Shown here: positions 46,101 to 52,340 of the stretch, piece by piece
How the letters are laid out: each line of letters opens with the position of its first letter
Position numbering within the stretch: position 1 is the stretch's first letter
Origin: a virus
Virus record (IMG/VR): IMGVR_UViG_3300038429_000587
Location: 1 to 64,000 of that record
Strand: one strand, 5' to 3'
Length of the DNA: 64,000 bases
The notes under the pieces: model-generated
What the model was told of the DNA's origin: nothing
What the model saw: the letters and a program-made list of their open reading frames with translations, nothing else
Database searches by the model: none
Made by a program: the position numbers and the translations under genes

Positions 46101-46306
46101 CGGTAGGCGACGGCGCGGGAGATATCCTTCCCTCGCTTGATTTCAAGCAAGGAACCCTCGACGCCGGGATCGAAGAGATGCACGCCGGGGTGCATCAAGG
46201 CGACAGGATTCTTATCGTCCTTGTCCGATAACTGGACAGCAGCCCACCCGATAGAGGACGCATTGATCTGTAACCCTAAAACGTAATCTTTATGTTTGGC
46301 GACCAT
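43103..46306 (-). CDS. cas9: Cas9-like protein, both nuclease sites predicted inactive
   Basis: An intact 1067-residue type II-C-sized Cas9. RuvC-I reads LGLQINASSIGWA, so the catalytic Asp is Gln13 and the next Gly is Asn15. An Arg-rich bridge helix follows at about 64-85. RuvC-II keeps Glu508 (IHIELGNEL). The HNH domain (about 560-625) keeps CPYTG and Asn606, but the Asp-His pair is Thr591-Asn592 (MVTNILPFN). RuvC-III reads RAQTLDPIAIAC: the His pair is Ala737-Gln738, with Asp741 kept. The protein should bind guide RNA and DNA but not cut. No cas1, cas2 or csn2 is present. The start is the first in-frame ATG; ribosome site is weak. Confidence 0.95.
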   Translation of the reverse strand: MVAKHKDYVLGLQINASSIGWAAVQLSDKDDKNPVALMHPGVHLFDPGVEGSLLEIKRGKDISRAVAYRQVKQSQRIRERRLERETELFALLQMQGLLPASTNGSPKQRLDTLNNLERELEKALADRHPHNKLPYILRADALDRRLKLFELGRIFYHLVQRRGYQSNRRKPEKEGQEGAVKQGISELAQEMQKLKARTLGEYFSKIDPQKVKIRRRWTSRQMYLDEFEQIWTKQHKYYPDLLTPQLKSQIHRLLFFQRPLASAKHLVGFCEFEPKQRRAPMCSMEAQRFRMRQRINDLRICPIGQAEGSPLTKEEKEALYRLLEVNPQLTYTAVKKHFGFPKSSEFNFQRAGEKQILGNRTYAHHYKVFGDAWLKMTPEQQAETINIWNAAETEKQLVTAGMRHYLLTEEQGKLWASELPESGYCSLSKKAIARLMPHLNEGIGYTTAVEREYGEGVHFKPIHEEIPPVREVFRALANPAVERSLTQTRKIVNALVRRYGKPYRIHIELGNELRRSRKERQNIHIGNKQREASRDKLRERVSEATGIAKQNVSGSDIEKVQLWDECDGFCPYTGHKIPFDALFRGDDWMVTNILPFNRHPDNSFSNKTLIYAPELASVKRNFTPYEAYGKNEDLFDDILRRVDLFKGDLAIEKLHRFEVRSREDLEIYTQRAMNDNRFATKWAMELVGTLYGGRDVLLPQGVTRRAVCGRPSALTALVRRKWALSDLYRELPDDWRAQTLDPIAIACLDDEIFHRMTRYSKDSNAIESPWPDFIDSIRSQVDSIVPSIRVEKKLNGALHQETHYSKPVIDEQGRSWVTVRKPVTAMSKRDIEAIVSKPVREAVLRHFLALEEDLSTCAAANNWPTIQVGKRPAVPIRRARIRKALTVTKVGKEGFERYVANDRNHHMEVFEIDDANGPRYVSRTVSLLEAKTRCNRKQPVIDERLTSLNGVSGRLPKGAKYKHLFVCALMIGDLILLHRDCEHENDVCIPGIYRIRGIAANGQVTVMPLNETRSAVELDKAHEGWSPKVDALRKMGMAPVKVDLLGELHPNGGKIDLFQPRKVATHQ

Positions 46307-46364
46307 AACCTAATGTTGTAGCACAGCATTTCTTTGTAGTTTCAGATAATTCGAAATTTTTTGC

Positions 46365-46393
46365 TTGACAGACATTATAGATTCAAGGAGTAT
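46365..46393 (+). promoter_or_regulatory. Promoter of tracrRNA candidate B
   Basis: TTGACA at 46365-46370 and GAGTAT at 46388-46393, 17-base spacing. Its layout matches the promoter of tracrRNA A. It overlaps the oppositely directed cas9 promoter. Confidence 0.6.
46374..46379 (-). promoter_or_regulatory. Consensus -10 box for cas9
   Basis: On the minus strand TATAAT stands at 46379-46374, giving a leader of about 60 bases before the cas9 ATG. The -35 is not recognisable (ACGTTT at 17 bases), so activation or an alternative sigma contact may be needed. Confidence 0.5.
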
Positions 46394-46399
46394 CGGAAA

Positions 46400-46595
46400 C
46401 GTAGAGTTTTGGTCGACCCTGCAACCGGCCAGGATTGTACGTTGTAAGAATAAAGAAAGAGTTAGAAGCCAAAAACGGTCAACCTGCAACATGTGACGGA
46501 ATTTCCATTACCGGCAACATGTATATTTTTATACGAACAGGCAATGCGCGTGCGCAACCTGAGAACGGCGTCCTTCGGGACGCCGCTCTGTTTTT
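46400..46595 (+). ncRNA. tracrRNA candidate B (second copy)
   Basis: Bases 46512-46593 repeat 41503-41584 with one change (T to C in the terminator stem). The shared part has the GGCAAC end of the anti-repeat, the two small hairpins and the terminator stem; here the T run is better (GTTTTT). The longer anti-repeat is missing: upstream are ACCGGCAAC and earlier AACCTGCAAC (46481-46490) and CCCTGCAAC. These would pair only with the first 7-8 bases of a repeat, exactly what the minimal units keep. Copy B may therefore serve the minimal units. Confidence 0.65.
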
Positions 46596-46618
46596 ATGAA
46601 GAACGGAAGGTTTTATCT

Positions 46619-47125
46619 ATGTGGACGAGAAAGCATTTACCTACAGCATTCTTGATCGTATTATCCTCTTGCCTCTGTATCGGTCAGGAAGTACATGTGA
46701 CTCGGGCAGAGGGAATCGTTATGCTTACTGTTAACGCACAAGAACCCTATAGCTCTTTTACTGGGGAACAAAAATCGCCATATTTAGCAGTTGCTTGCTC
46801 TAAAAAAGGGAAAAATGTCGAACATAAACTGCTTTTTTCTCCTCAAAGCGCTGTCGTCGAGTACAGTTCAGCCGCGCCATCGACATTCGATATGACGATA
46901 AACGGGGCCAGCCAATCGATCCTCTGGGATTCAGTGAACGATATAAAACATTTCACCTATCCAGGAAACGAAAAGGTACGGCTGAAATTTATTAATTTAT
47001 TACTGGATTCCGGGTCCGTGTCTATCCGTTACACCCCGGCATATGTCGCGCCTCCGACTACCAGCGTTTTCGATCTGAGTAAACTTCGCGATGCAATTGC
47101 CTATAATTGTCCCCAGCCGAGATGA
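46619..47125 (+). CDS. Secreted hypothetical protein
   Basis: A 168-residue protein with an N-terminal signal peptide (MWTRKHLPTAFLIVLSSCLC, likely cut near IGQ-EV). The mature part is strand-rich with no known motif. It begins 24 bases after the terminator of tracrRNA B. As an exported phage product it may change the host envelope or exclude other phages; this is inference. Confidence 0.5.
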   Translation: MWTRKHLPTAFLIVLSSCLCIGQEVHVTRAEGIVMLTVNAQEPYSSFTGEQKSPYLAVACSKKGKNVEHKLLFSPQSAVVEYSSAAPSTFDMTINGASQSILWDSVNDIKHFTYPGNEKVRLKFINLLLDSGSVSIRYTPAYVAPPTTSVFDLSKLRDAIAYNCPQPR

Positions 47126-47205
47126 TTTAAAAATCAGCTAAGGAGCCACTCCAAGTTGCGAAATTGGAGGTATGAGTAATGTCGCAGAGGAAAATAAGGG
47201 TAGAT

Positions 47206-47429
47206 GTTGCAGGTTGAGAACAACAAAGACTGGACTATGTTGCAGGATTAAGGAAGTGGAGGTGTTGCGGGCTAAAAAGAAGAAGAGCTGGACTCTGTTG
47301 CAGGCACGGGAGTGTTCGTTGCAGGCGTACGATCACCGGATTGCAGGTTATGGTGGAACGTGTGGTGTGTTGCAGGCGGGAGTCCGATAATCGGACTTTC
47401 CCGTTTCGTCGTCATTAGAAGGTTGCAGG
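47206..47429 (+). CRISPR. Minimal-unit cluster E
   Basis: Eight units with GTTGCAGG or a one-base variant at 47206, 47239, 47264, 47297, 47318, 47340, 47369 and 47422. No base beyond GTTGCAGG is conserved. Periods are 33, 25, 33, 21, 22, 29 and 53 bp. One gap contains the palindrome AGTCCGATAATCGGACT (47381-47397). The stretch has no credible gene. Confidence 0.6.
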
Positions 47430-47481
47430 TAAGCTTTTGGGGTAAACTTTTCAGGATCGTAAAAGGCTGTGAGATAAGCGA

Positions 47482-47994
47482 ATGTTTTTCCTGAAAACCA
47501 TCCTCATCGCAGACACATATCTTATTTTGCTTACGGTTCGGTTGGTGCTTTGGCTGGAAAGAAGGGTCAGCATATCCCAGCGAACCCTGGAGCGGAATCT
47601 TATCGGCATCTGGGCGGCGCAAAGCGTTTTCATTTATTATTTGCATCACCATTGGCAGTTATTTCTACTCCTTTCCGTCATTCTCTTTTGGCTTCTCTCT
47701 CTGCATCAGATGCCGAGAGAGAGGAGGATGCATGTGACTCTGGGCTGGGACTGGATCTTTATTCGTGTCCTCTTGCAGCCGATGACGTTTCTACTCGGTC
47801 TCCTCCCTCCGCACTCCCTGGCAAGCGATATCAGTTATTACTTGAACTGCGGCATGCTCACTATTCTTTACTATCTTTTTGCCGTCAACTTCGACAATAA
47901 AGAGCCGAGAAAACGCAAGCTTAGCTGGGAAAAGATCAAGGAATTGTTCGGGGGTTCCTGGTTGCCGCATCCCTCTCCACAGGAAAATTCGTAG
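47482..47994 (+). CDS. Multi-pass membrane protein
   Basis: A 170-residue protein with four likely membrane helices (for example residues 5-25, 40-60, 62-77 and 125-140) and a basic C-terminus. No family is recognised. It follows cluster E directly. A role in superinfection exclusion is possible but unproven. Confidence 0.5.
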   Translation: MFFLKTILIADTYLILLTVRLVLWLERRVSISQRTLERNLIGIWAAQSVFIYYLHHHWQLFLLLSVILFWLLSLHQMPRERRMHVTLGWDWIFIRVLLQPMTFLLGLLPPHSLASDISYYLNCGMLTILYYLFAVNFDNKEPRKRKLSWEKIKELFGGSWLPHPSPQENS

Positions 47995-48000
47995 CGGCTC

Positions 48001-48028
48001 TTGTCAAGATTCGCATTTGCGTTATAGT
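48001..48028 (+). promoter_or_regulatory. Promoter of a short intergenic RNA
   Basis: TTGTCA at 48001-48006, a 16-base spacer and TATAGT at 48023-48028: the best -10 on the plus strand of this region. A terminator follows at 48083-48115. Confidence 0.6.
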
Positions 48029-48034
48029 CGTTTC

Positions 48035-48115
48035 ACGAGCACCTACTCTCAGACAGACTCACTGAGTAATAGGCATAACTTCGAGCCGCTCGTACACGAC
48101 CGGGCGGCTTCTTTT
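48035..48115 (+). ncRNA. Candidate small RNA between promoter and terminator
   Basis: About 80 nt from the predicted start to the stem AGCCGC/GCGGCT followed by TTCTTTTT. No open frame and no similarity to the tracrRNAs is seen. It lies just upstream of minimal-unit cluster F, so it could also be a leader RNA read through into that cluster. Confidence 0.45.
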
Positions 48116-48140
48116 TCGGGACATAGTCAAGGGGTTATGG

Positions 48141-48262
48141 GTTGCAGGAGCATTACATTGCATAATTACGGTTGCAGGGACGAAGATGTAGATAGTTGCA
48201 AAGGCGCGGTCCGGAACGGGTTGCAGGCTATCGGTTGTGAGGATTGAATTGTGCGTTGCAGG
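48141..48262 (+). CRISPR. Minimal-unit cluster F
   Basis: Five units beginning GTTGCAGG, GTTGCAGGG, GTTGCAAAGG, GTTGCAGG and GTTGCAGG at 48141, 48171, 48195, 48220 and 48255 (periods 30, 24, 25, 35). The cluster stands about 50 bases upstream of the 48312 gene and could also act as a set of binding sites. Confidence 0.5.
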
Positions 48263-48311
48263 TTCACAGATTTGTTGTTAGGGTTATCGAGCGAAACGAG
48301 GTAGAAGGGAA

Positions 48312-49079
48312 ATGGCGAAACTTCACGAGTTACTTGCCGTCGAAAGCAACCTGAAGGGACAGGCGGAAAAGCTCCGCCAGGATCTGATGGGAACCTTCGA
48401 AAAGAAGCGGCACCTCTTCGAGGAAACGCGGAAGACATACACGGCAAAGGAAGAAAACAGCAAAACGGTTGTCGAAGAACAGAAAGAGATTCAGACTACG
48501 GTTGCGAACGAGATCGCGTGGATCTCGACACACATGGCGAAGGCCATCGACGCCGGTTACCACATCGACACAGCCAACACGCAGGCCTTTGCCGATGTGG
48601 TGATCGAAGACGAGGAAACGGCGATCCTGAAACAGGTCCCTGCAACGGCGCTCCTACAGCTGGAAAAGCGGCTGAAGGACGTTCAGGCGCTGATCCAGGC
48701 GATTCCTACTCTCGATCCGGCCAAGGGCTTTCAGCTGGACACGGAGCATGCTAAGAAGGGTGTTTACAAGGCTCGCGATGTGGTCAAACCGCGCACGAAG
48801 AAGGAGCCAAAGGTCATCACGCTAGCTCCGGCCACCGATAAATTCCAGGCGCAAACGCAATTGCTGAGCGTCGATGAACCGGTGGGCGAGATTCGCGAGC
48901 AGGAGTGGAGCGCCATGTTGACGCCTTCGACAAAAACGGAGCTGTTGGATCGTGTGGAGAAGACCATCCGCTCCGTCACTCGCGCCAGGGCGCGGGCCAA
49001 CGAGCAGGAAGTCGACGTGCATGGCAATAAGGTTGGCAAGAAGCTGCTGGATTACATCTTCCAGCCCCTGCAGTCCTAA
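48312..49079 (+). CDS. DUF7873-like conserved phage protein
   Basis: A 255-residue protein. MAKLHELLAVESNLKGQAEK at the start, KKRHLFEETRKT and PATALLQLEKRLKDVQALI in the middle match a common actinophage and podovirus family that I recall as DUF7873. It is helical, and the role is unknown. Start supported by GAAGGGA upstream. Confidence 0.65.
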   Translation: MAKLHELLAVESNLKGQAEKLRQDLMGTFEKKRHLFEETRKTYTAKEENSKTVVEEQKEIQTTVANEIAWISTHMAKAIDAGYHIDTANTQAFADVVIEDEETAILKQVPATALLQLEKRLKDVQALIQAIPTLDPAKGFQLDTEHAKKGVYKARDVVKPRTKKEPKVITLAPATDKFQAQTQLLSVDEPVGEIREQEWSAMLTPSTKTELLDRVEKTIRSVTRARARANEQEVDVHGNKVGKKLLDYIFQPLQS

Positions 49080-49087
49080 GGAGGCCT

Positions 49088-49363
49088 ATGAAAATAAGTG
49101 ACCGGGGCTTCGTCCGTTATGAACCGATTGAGGATGCCAATTTCGATTACGCTGACCATCAGATATCTCTGCAGCTGGTGGAGTCCTCTGCCGATCCATT
49201 GGACAAAATCCATGTTTACCTTAGGATTCCATGGAGACACTTGTCGGACACAATGACAAATTACGTAGGGAAAGACAAAGTCGCCATAGCGTGCGATCTC
49301 GATCAGGATTCGGCGAAGCTGCTCATTGAACAGCTTCAAGATTGGCTCAAAAAGTTTGGGTGA
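49088..49363 (+). CDS. Small hypothetical protein
   Basis: A 91-residue protein (MKISDRGFVRYEPIEDANFD...) right after the DUF7873-like gene, with an AAGGAGG site. No motif is recognised. Confidence 0.5.
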   Translation: MKISDRGFVRYEPIEDANFDYADHQISLQLVESSADPLDKIHVYLRIPWRHLSDTMTNYVGKDKVAIACDLDQDSAKLLIEQLQDWLKKFG

Positions 49364-49466
49364 CCCCGCGAGGGGGAATCCAGGTTTGTCGTTATCGTTA
49401 TCGTTGTGAAAAAGGTTAAGGCTATCACCCAATAGGTTTGTCGGGAGTTTGTGATATGCCGGAGCG

Positions 49467-49575
49467 GGGAACATTCCAAAACGCGGTCGCCGGTTCAAAT
49501 CCGGTCGAGGCCCCCATAAAAATTATGGCCTCGTAGCTTAGCGGTAGAGCAGCGTGATCAGGATCAAATGTTCTC
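49467..49575 (+). tRNA. Circularly permuted tRNA candidate
   Basis: The 3' half precedes the 5' half. The 3' half has AACGC (49480-49484), variable GGTC, T arm GCCGG-TTCAAAT-CCGGT (49489-49505), acceptor CGAGGCC (49506-49512), a C and an encoded CCA (49514-49516). After a 10-nt linker the 5' half has GGCCTCG (49527-49533, perfect complement of the acceptor), TA, D arm GCTT-AGCGGTA-GAGC and GCGTG (49552-49556), pairing 4 of 5 with AACGC. The outer ends (49467-49475 and 49567-49575) are also complementary over 9 bp. If the anticodon loop is ATTCCAA, the anticodon is UCC (Gly); this is uncertain. Confidence 0.65.
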
Positions 49576-49610
49576 GGGCGGTCGGCTAGGCACGTTAAGC
49601 TCCTAAACAA

Positions 49611-49683
49611 TTCGATCTAGCTCAGTTGGTAGAGCATCACACTTCTAATGTGAGGGTCGCCGGTTCGAATCCGGCTATCGAGC
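49611..49683 (+). tRNA. tRNA-Arg (UCU)
   Basis: Cloverleaf by eye: acceptor TTCGATC with TATCGAG (one mismatch, one G-T), D arm GCTCAGTTGGTAGAGC, anticodon stem TCACA/TGTGA with loop CTTCTAA, and T arm GCCGG-TTCGAAT-CCGGC. The anticodon TCT reads AGA. No CCA is encoded. It is 36 bases downstream of the permuted tRNA, and a terminator follows. Confidence 0.85.
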
Positions 49684-49688
49684 ATCTT

Positions 49689-49726
49689 GCCCCGTTCGCG
49701 TGGAAGCGGGCGGGGCTAAAATTTTT
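49689..49726 (+). terminator. Terminator after the tRNA genes
   Basis: GCCCCG and CGGGGC arms with an inner CCCG/CGGG pairing, then AAAATTTTT. It probably ends the tRNA transcript. Confidence 0.65.
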
Positions 49727-49752
49727 ACCGGCAAATCCATAGGGAGATGGAG

Positions 49753-50454
49753 ATGATTATCAGCATCGAAGACATCGTTAAGCAGGAATTCGAGAAAGCG
49801 AAGCTTGCGCTTGTCGCCGCCTACGAGAAGGAGATGCCAAAGGAAAGAGGCGCCGGAGTGCTGCCATCGCAGGCTATTCTGGTGCTCAAAACCGGAGAGG
49901 TGCTGGAACCCTACGACTTCAGCTGGGAAACGCCGGAGCAGAAGCGGAAAAGACAGGTATCGGTCGCCCTTCTTGCGGCGTTCTTAGATGCAGCTGCCGT
50001 CATTACAACCAACGAAGGATGTCTCGCGCATTTCGACATGAAGAAAGAACCTTTTACGAGTATGTCCGACCGGGTTCAGGGGGATCGCGACAAGTTTATG
50101 CGACTCGCAAACGAATGGAGGATCAAACGGTTTGGCCCATCCATAGCCAATATGCCAGACAAATATATGAGAGACTCCCTGGTCGTGAATGCAATAACGG
50201 AATCCGGCCATTACAGTTGCATGACGTCTTTCCAGCGAAACAAAAAGCCAATTGTCTTCGAGGATTACGATCTCTCCCACGGAGAAACGCGACTCAATAT
50301 CGTCCCGCCGTGGTGGTCGAAAGAGTTCTGGGGCGACCGGCTGCGATTCATCGAAATTACGCGTGCCCAGATTCCCTCCGACATGCCTAAAAACGAGGTC
50401 TTGCATACCTTCGAAAAGGCGATGGATAGAATAATTAACTGGTTTCCATGGTAA
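49753..50454 (+). CDS. Hypothetical protein
   Basis: A 233-residue protein. ATG at 49753 is preferred since AGGGAG lies six bases upstream; ATG at 49747 is the alternative. Residues such as GEVLEPYDFSW, HFDMKKEPF and the Trp-rich PPWWSKEFWGDRLRF are seen, but no known domain is recognised. It is a cytosolic, single-domain protein as far as can be judged. Confidence 0.5.
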   Translation: MIISIEDIVKQEFEKAKLALVAAYEKEMPKERGAGVLPSQAILVLKTGEVLEPYDFSWETPEQKRKRQVSVALLAAFLDAAAVITTNEGCLAHFDMKKEPFTSMSDRVQGDRDKFMRLANEWRIKRFGPSIANMPDKYMRDSLVVNAITESGHYSCMTSFQRNKKPIVFEDYDLSHGETRLNIVPPWWSKEFWGDRLRFIEITRAQIPSDMPKNEVLHTFEKAMDRIINWFPW

Positions 50455-50495
50455 GCAGCATCAATTCAGGCCAGAATCGCACCGGTGCTGGCGCC

Positions 50496-50614
50496 GTTGC
50501 AGGATACATGGAACTAGAGATGTTGCAGGCTTTGCCGCCGATGTTCGGTGTTGCAGGTTTTGTGCCAGTTGCAGGTGGATGTAGTCGAAGTCAGAGTTAA
50601 GTCAAGGTTGCAGG
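50496..50614 (+). CRISPR. Minimal-unit cluster G
   Basis: Five GTTGCAGG units at 50496, 50522, 50550, 50568 and 50607, with periods 26, 28, 18 and 39. The last unit is 12 bases before the ATG of the VWA gene. No full repeat is present. Confidence 0.5.
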
Positions 50615-50625
50615 TAGGAGAGGAT

Positions 50626-51255
50626 ATGAAGGATAACTTTACGAGAATAGCCTTAATCCTGGACCGATCCGGGTCGATGCAGGCGAGCCGCGAATCGGCG
50701 ATCCAAGGGATCAACGACTTTGTTCAGGGCCAGAAAAAGGTTCCCGGAGAAGCGGCGTTAAAGCTAGTGCAGTTCGATGATCAATACGAAGTCGTTTTCG
50801 ATAAAAACATTCAGGATATACCGGAATTCACCCAGGAAGATTTCAAGCCGAGAGGCAGAACAGCTCTCTACGATGCGCAGGGAAAAACAATCGTAGAACT
50901 TGGCGAAGAGCTTTCTAAACTCCCAGAAGAGCAACGTCCTTCCCATGTCATTGTGGTGACCATTACCGACGGGAAGGAGAATGCCAGCAGGAAATTCACT
51001 GCCGAGACGGTAAAGGCTCTAGTCACGCAGCAAAAAGAAATCTACAACTGGGATTTTGTCTATGTGGGAGCGAATCAGGATGCTATCGCCGTCGGCGATT
51101 CCATGGGCGTCACGATGGATTCTGCGTTGACTTACAATTCCCTCAACGCGCAAGCCTATGGACAGATGGTGAGTTCTGTTTCCTCCTATGTAGCCTCGCG
51201 GCGCATGGGCGTACGAGCTGCCTTCACCACCGAGGACCGGAAGAAGGCTCGCTGA
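50626..51255 (+). CDS. von Willebrand factor A-domain protein
   Basis: A 209-residue VWA protein. The metal-ion-dependent adhesion site is complete: LDRSGSM near residue 13 (DxSxS), Thr in RGRTALYDA and Asp in TITDGKENAS. Such domains mediate metal-dependent protein contacts. Similar single-domain proteins occur in several phages with unknown partners. The start follows GGAGAGG. An open frame extends upstream through cluster G, but is not needed. Confidence 0.8.
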   Translation: MKDNFTRIALILDRSGSMQASRESAIQGINDFVQGQKKVPGEAALKLVQFDDQYEVVFDKNIQDIPEFTQEDFKPRGRTALYDAQGKTIVELGEELSKLPEEQRPSHVIVVTITDGKENASRKFTAETVKALVTQQKEIYNWDFVYVGANQDAIAVGDSMGVTMDSALTYNSLNAQAYGQMVSSVSSYVASRRMGVRAAFTTEDRKKAR

Positions 51256-51274
51256 TTTCGTAGGCGGTTTTCCA

Positions 51275-51603
51275 GTTGCAGGTGAGCATGGTCAGTTTTC
51301 CAGTTGCAGGCAAATGCGGCTAAACTTCCATCGATAGATGTTGCAGATGAAAAGGCTATAGTTGTTACAGGCGAATGCAGTCGATCTCGCCGTGTTGCAG
51401 GTTTTACGGAAGTAGAATATCAAGCTGCAGGCGGAAGAGCTTCTCTTGCAGGTTTCGGAGATCATGATTTGTTGCGGGTCCGGCTTCATGAAAACTGCAG
51501 ACTAACGTGGCCGTATATTTGTGTTGCAGACCGGTGGTATACAGCAGAGTTGCAGGTGAGCGTCATGTGTTGCAGGCCGGTGCATGTCTGGAATAGTTGC
51601 AGA
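51275..51603 (+). CRISPR. Minimal-unit cluster H
   Basis: Thirteen units at 51275, 51303, 51340, 51364, 51394, 51424, 51445, 51471, 51495, 51523, 51549, 51569 and 51596, most with GTTGCAGG or a one-base variant. The last extends to GTTGCAGACTAGC. Periods are 20-37 bp. It fills the convergent gap between the VWA gene and the regulator gene and contains no credible gene. Confidence 0.6.
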
Positions 51604-52206
51604 CTAGCTTTGGGATCGTTTGGCAAGTTCGTAGCGATCCCAGAAATCTCGTAGCATTTTGGAGCGTTGCGGCTCGGGTTGTCGAAAGATTCGCCGCAAC
51701 GCTCCTTCCATTTCGCGATCTTCTTCGCTTTCCAAGAGCGAATCGGAGTCCGATTCCTGGACTTTTTCGAGGGTCCACTCGACGATCCGGTGAAGTGGAA
51801 CTCCAGCTTCTTTGGCCTTCTGTTTGCGCCGGAGAAAGCGGCGCAACTCCAAGACGCTAAAGAGCTGAAACTTGCCGAACTTTCTGGGCTTCACGATTCC
51901 GCGATGGATCATGACGTAGAGATGGTTGGAAGTAATTTCCGCGATCTCGCAGAACTCCGATGTGGAAAGCAAAGGAATATCGATCAGATTTTCTCTGCGT
52001 TTCCCGGAGAGCAGCAGCTCCTGAACCTCAAGGGCCTGCTTATAACGGGGGCTTGGATCGAGATATCTCCAATCGGATTCGAGACAGGATTTTCTGCCGA
52101 AACAAATACCGGCCAGCTTGCCTGCTTTAATCAGCTTTTTAACTTTTGGGGCGGAAAGATGCAACTCCATGCATAATTCCGGGAAGGTAAGCCATCGTTC
52201 TTGCAT
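51604..52206 (-). CDS. Helix-turn-helix regulator
   Basis: A 200-residue protein from the ATG at 52206 (a start 13 codons upstream is possible). Two MerR/excisionase-like helix-turn-helix segments are visible: LTFPELCMELHLSAPKVKKL near the start and LSTSEFCEIAEITSNHLYVM near residue 80. The C-terminus is charged. It is transcribed away from the recombination operon and faces an inverted repeat at 52228-52244, so it probably regulates both directions. Confidence 0.65.
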   Translation of the reverse strand: MQERWLTFPELCMELHLSAPKVKKLIKAGKLAGICFGRKSCLESDWRYLDPSPRYKQALEVQELLLSGKRRENLIDIPLLSTSEFCEIAEITSNHLYVMIHRGIVKPRKFGKFQLFSVLELRRFLRRKQKAKEAGVPLHRIVEWTLEKVQESDSDSLLESEEDREMEGALRRIFRQPEPQRSKMLRDFWDRYELAKRSQS

Positions 52207-52227
52207 GCGGAAAATATAACTCAATCC

Positions 52228-52260
52228 TGCCTTGACACGAGGCAAGATTGGCTTATAAAT
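52228..52260 (+). promoter_or_regulatory. Early promoter with overlapping operator
   Basis: TTGACA at 52232-52237 and TATAAA at 52254-52259 (16-base spacer) form a strong promoter toward the bet operon. The inverted repeat TGCCTTGACACGAGGCA (52228-52244) covers the -35, a classic position for a repressor site. Confidence 0.65.
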
Positions 52261-52340
52261 AGAAAAGATCGAACGGGCACGGAGTTGCCAACCCTACTCA
52301 AAATAGGGTACTGCGCGACTGGCCCATGGAGAAGATATCC

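Noticed and set aside
49467-49575. tmRNA as an explanation for the permuted tRNA
   Set aside because: A full D arm is present and there is no room for a tag-coding part, both unlike tmRNA.
51304-51654. 116-codon frame across cluster H
   Set aside because: No ribosome site; openness is explained by unit composition, and it runs into the opposite-strand regulator gene.
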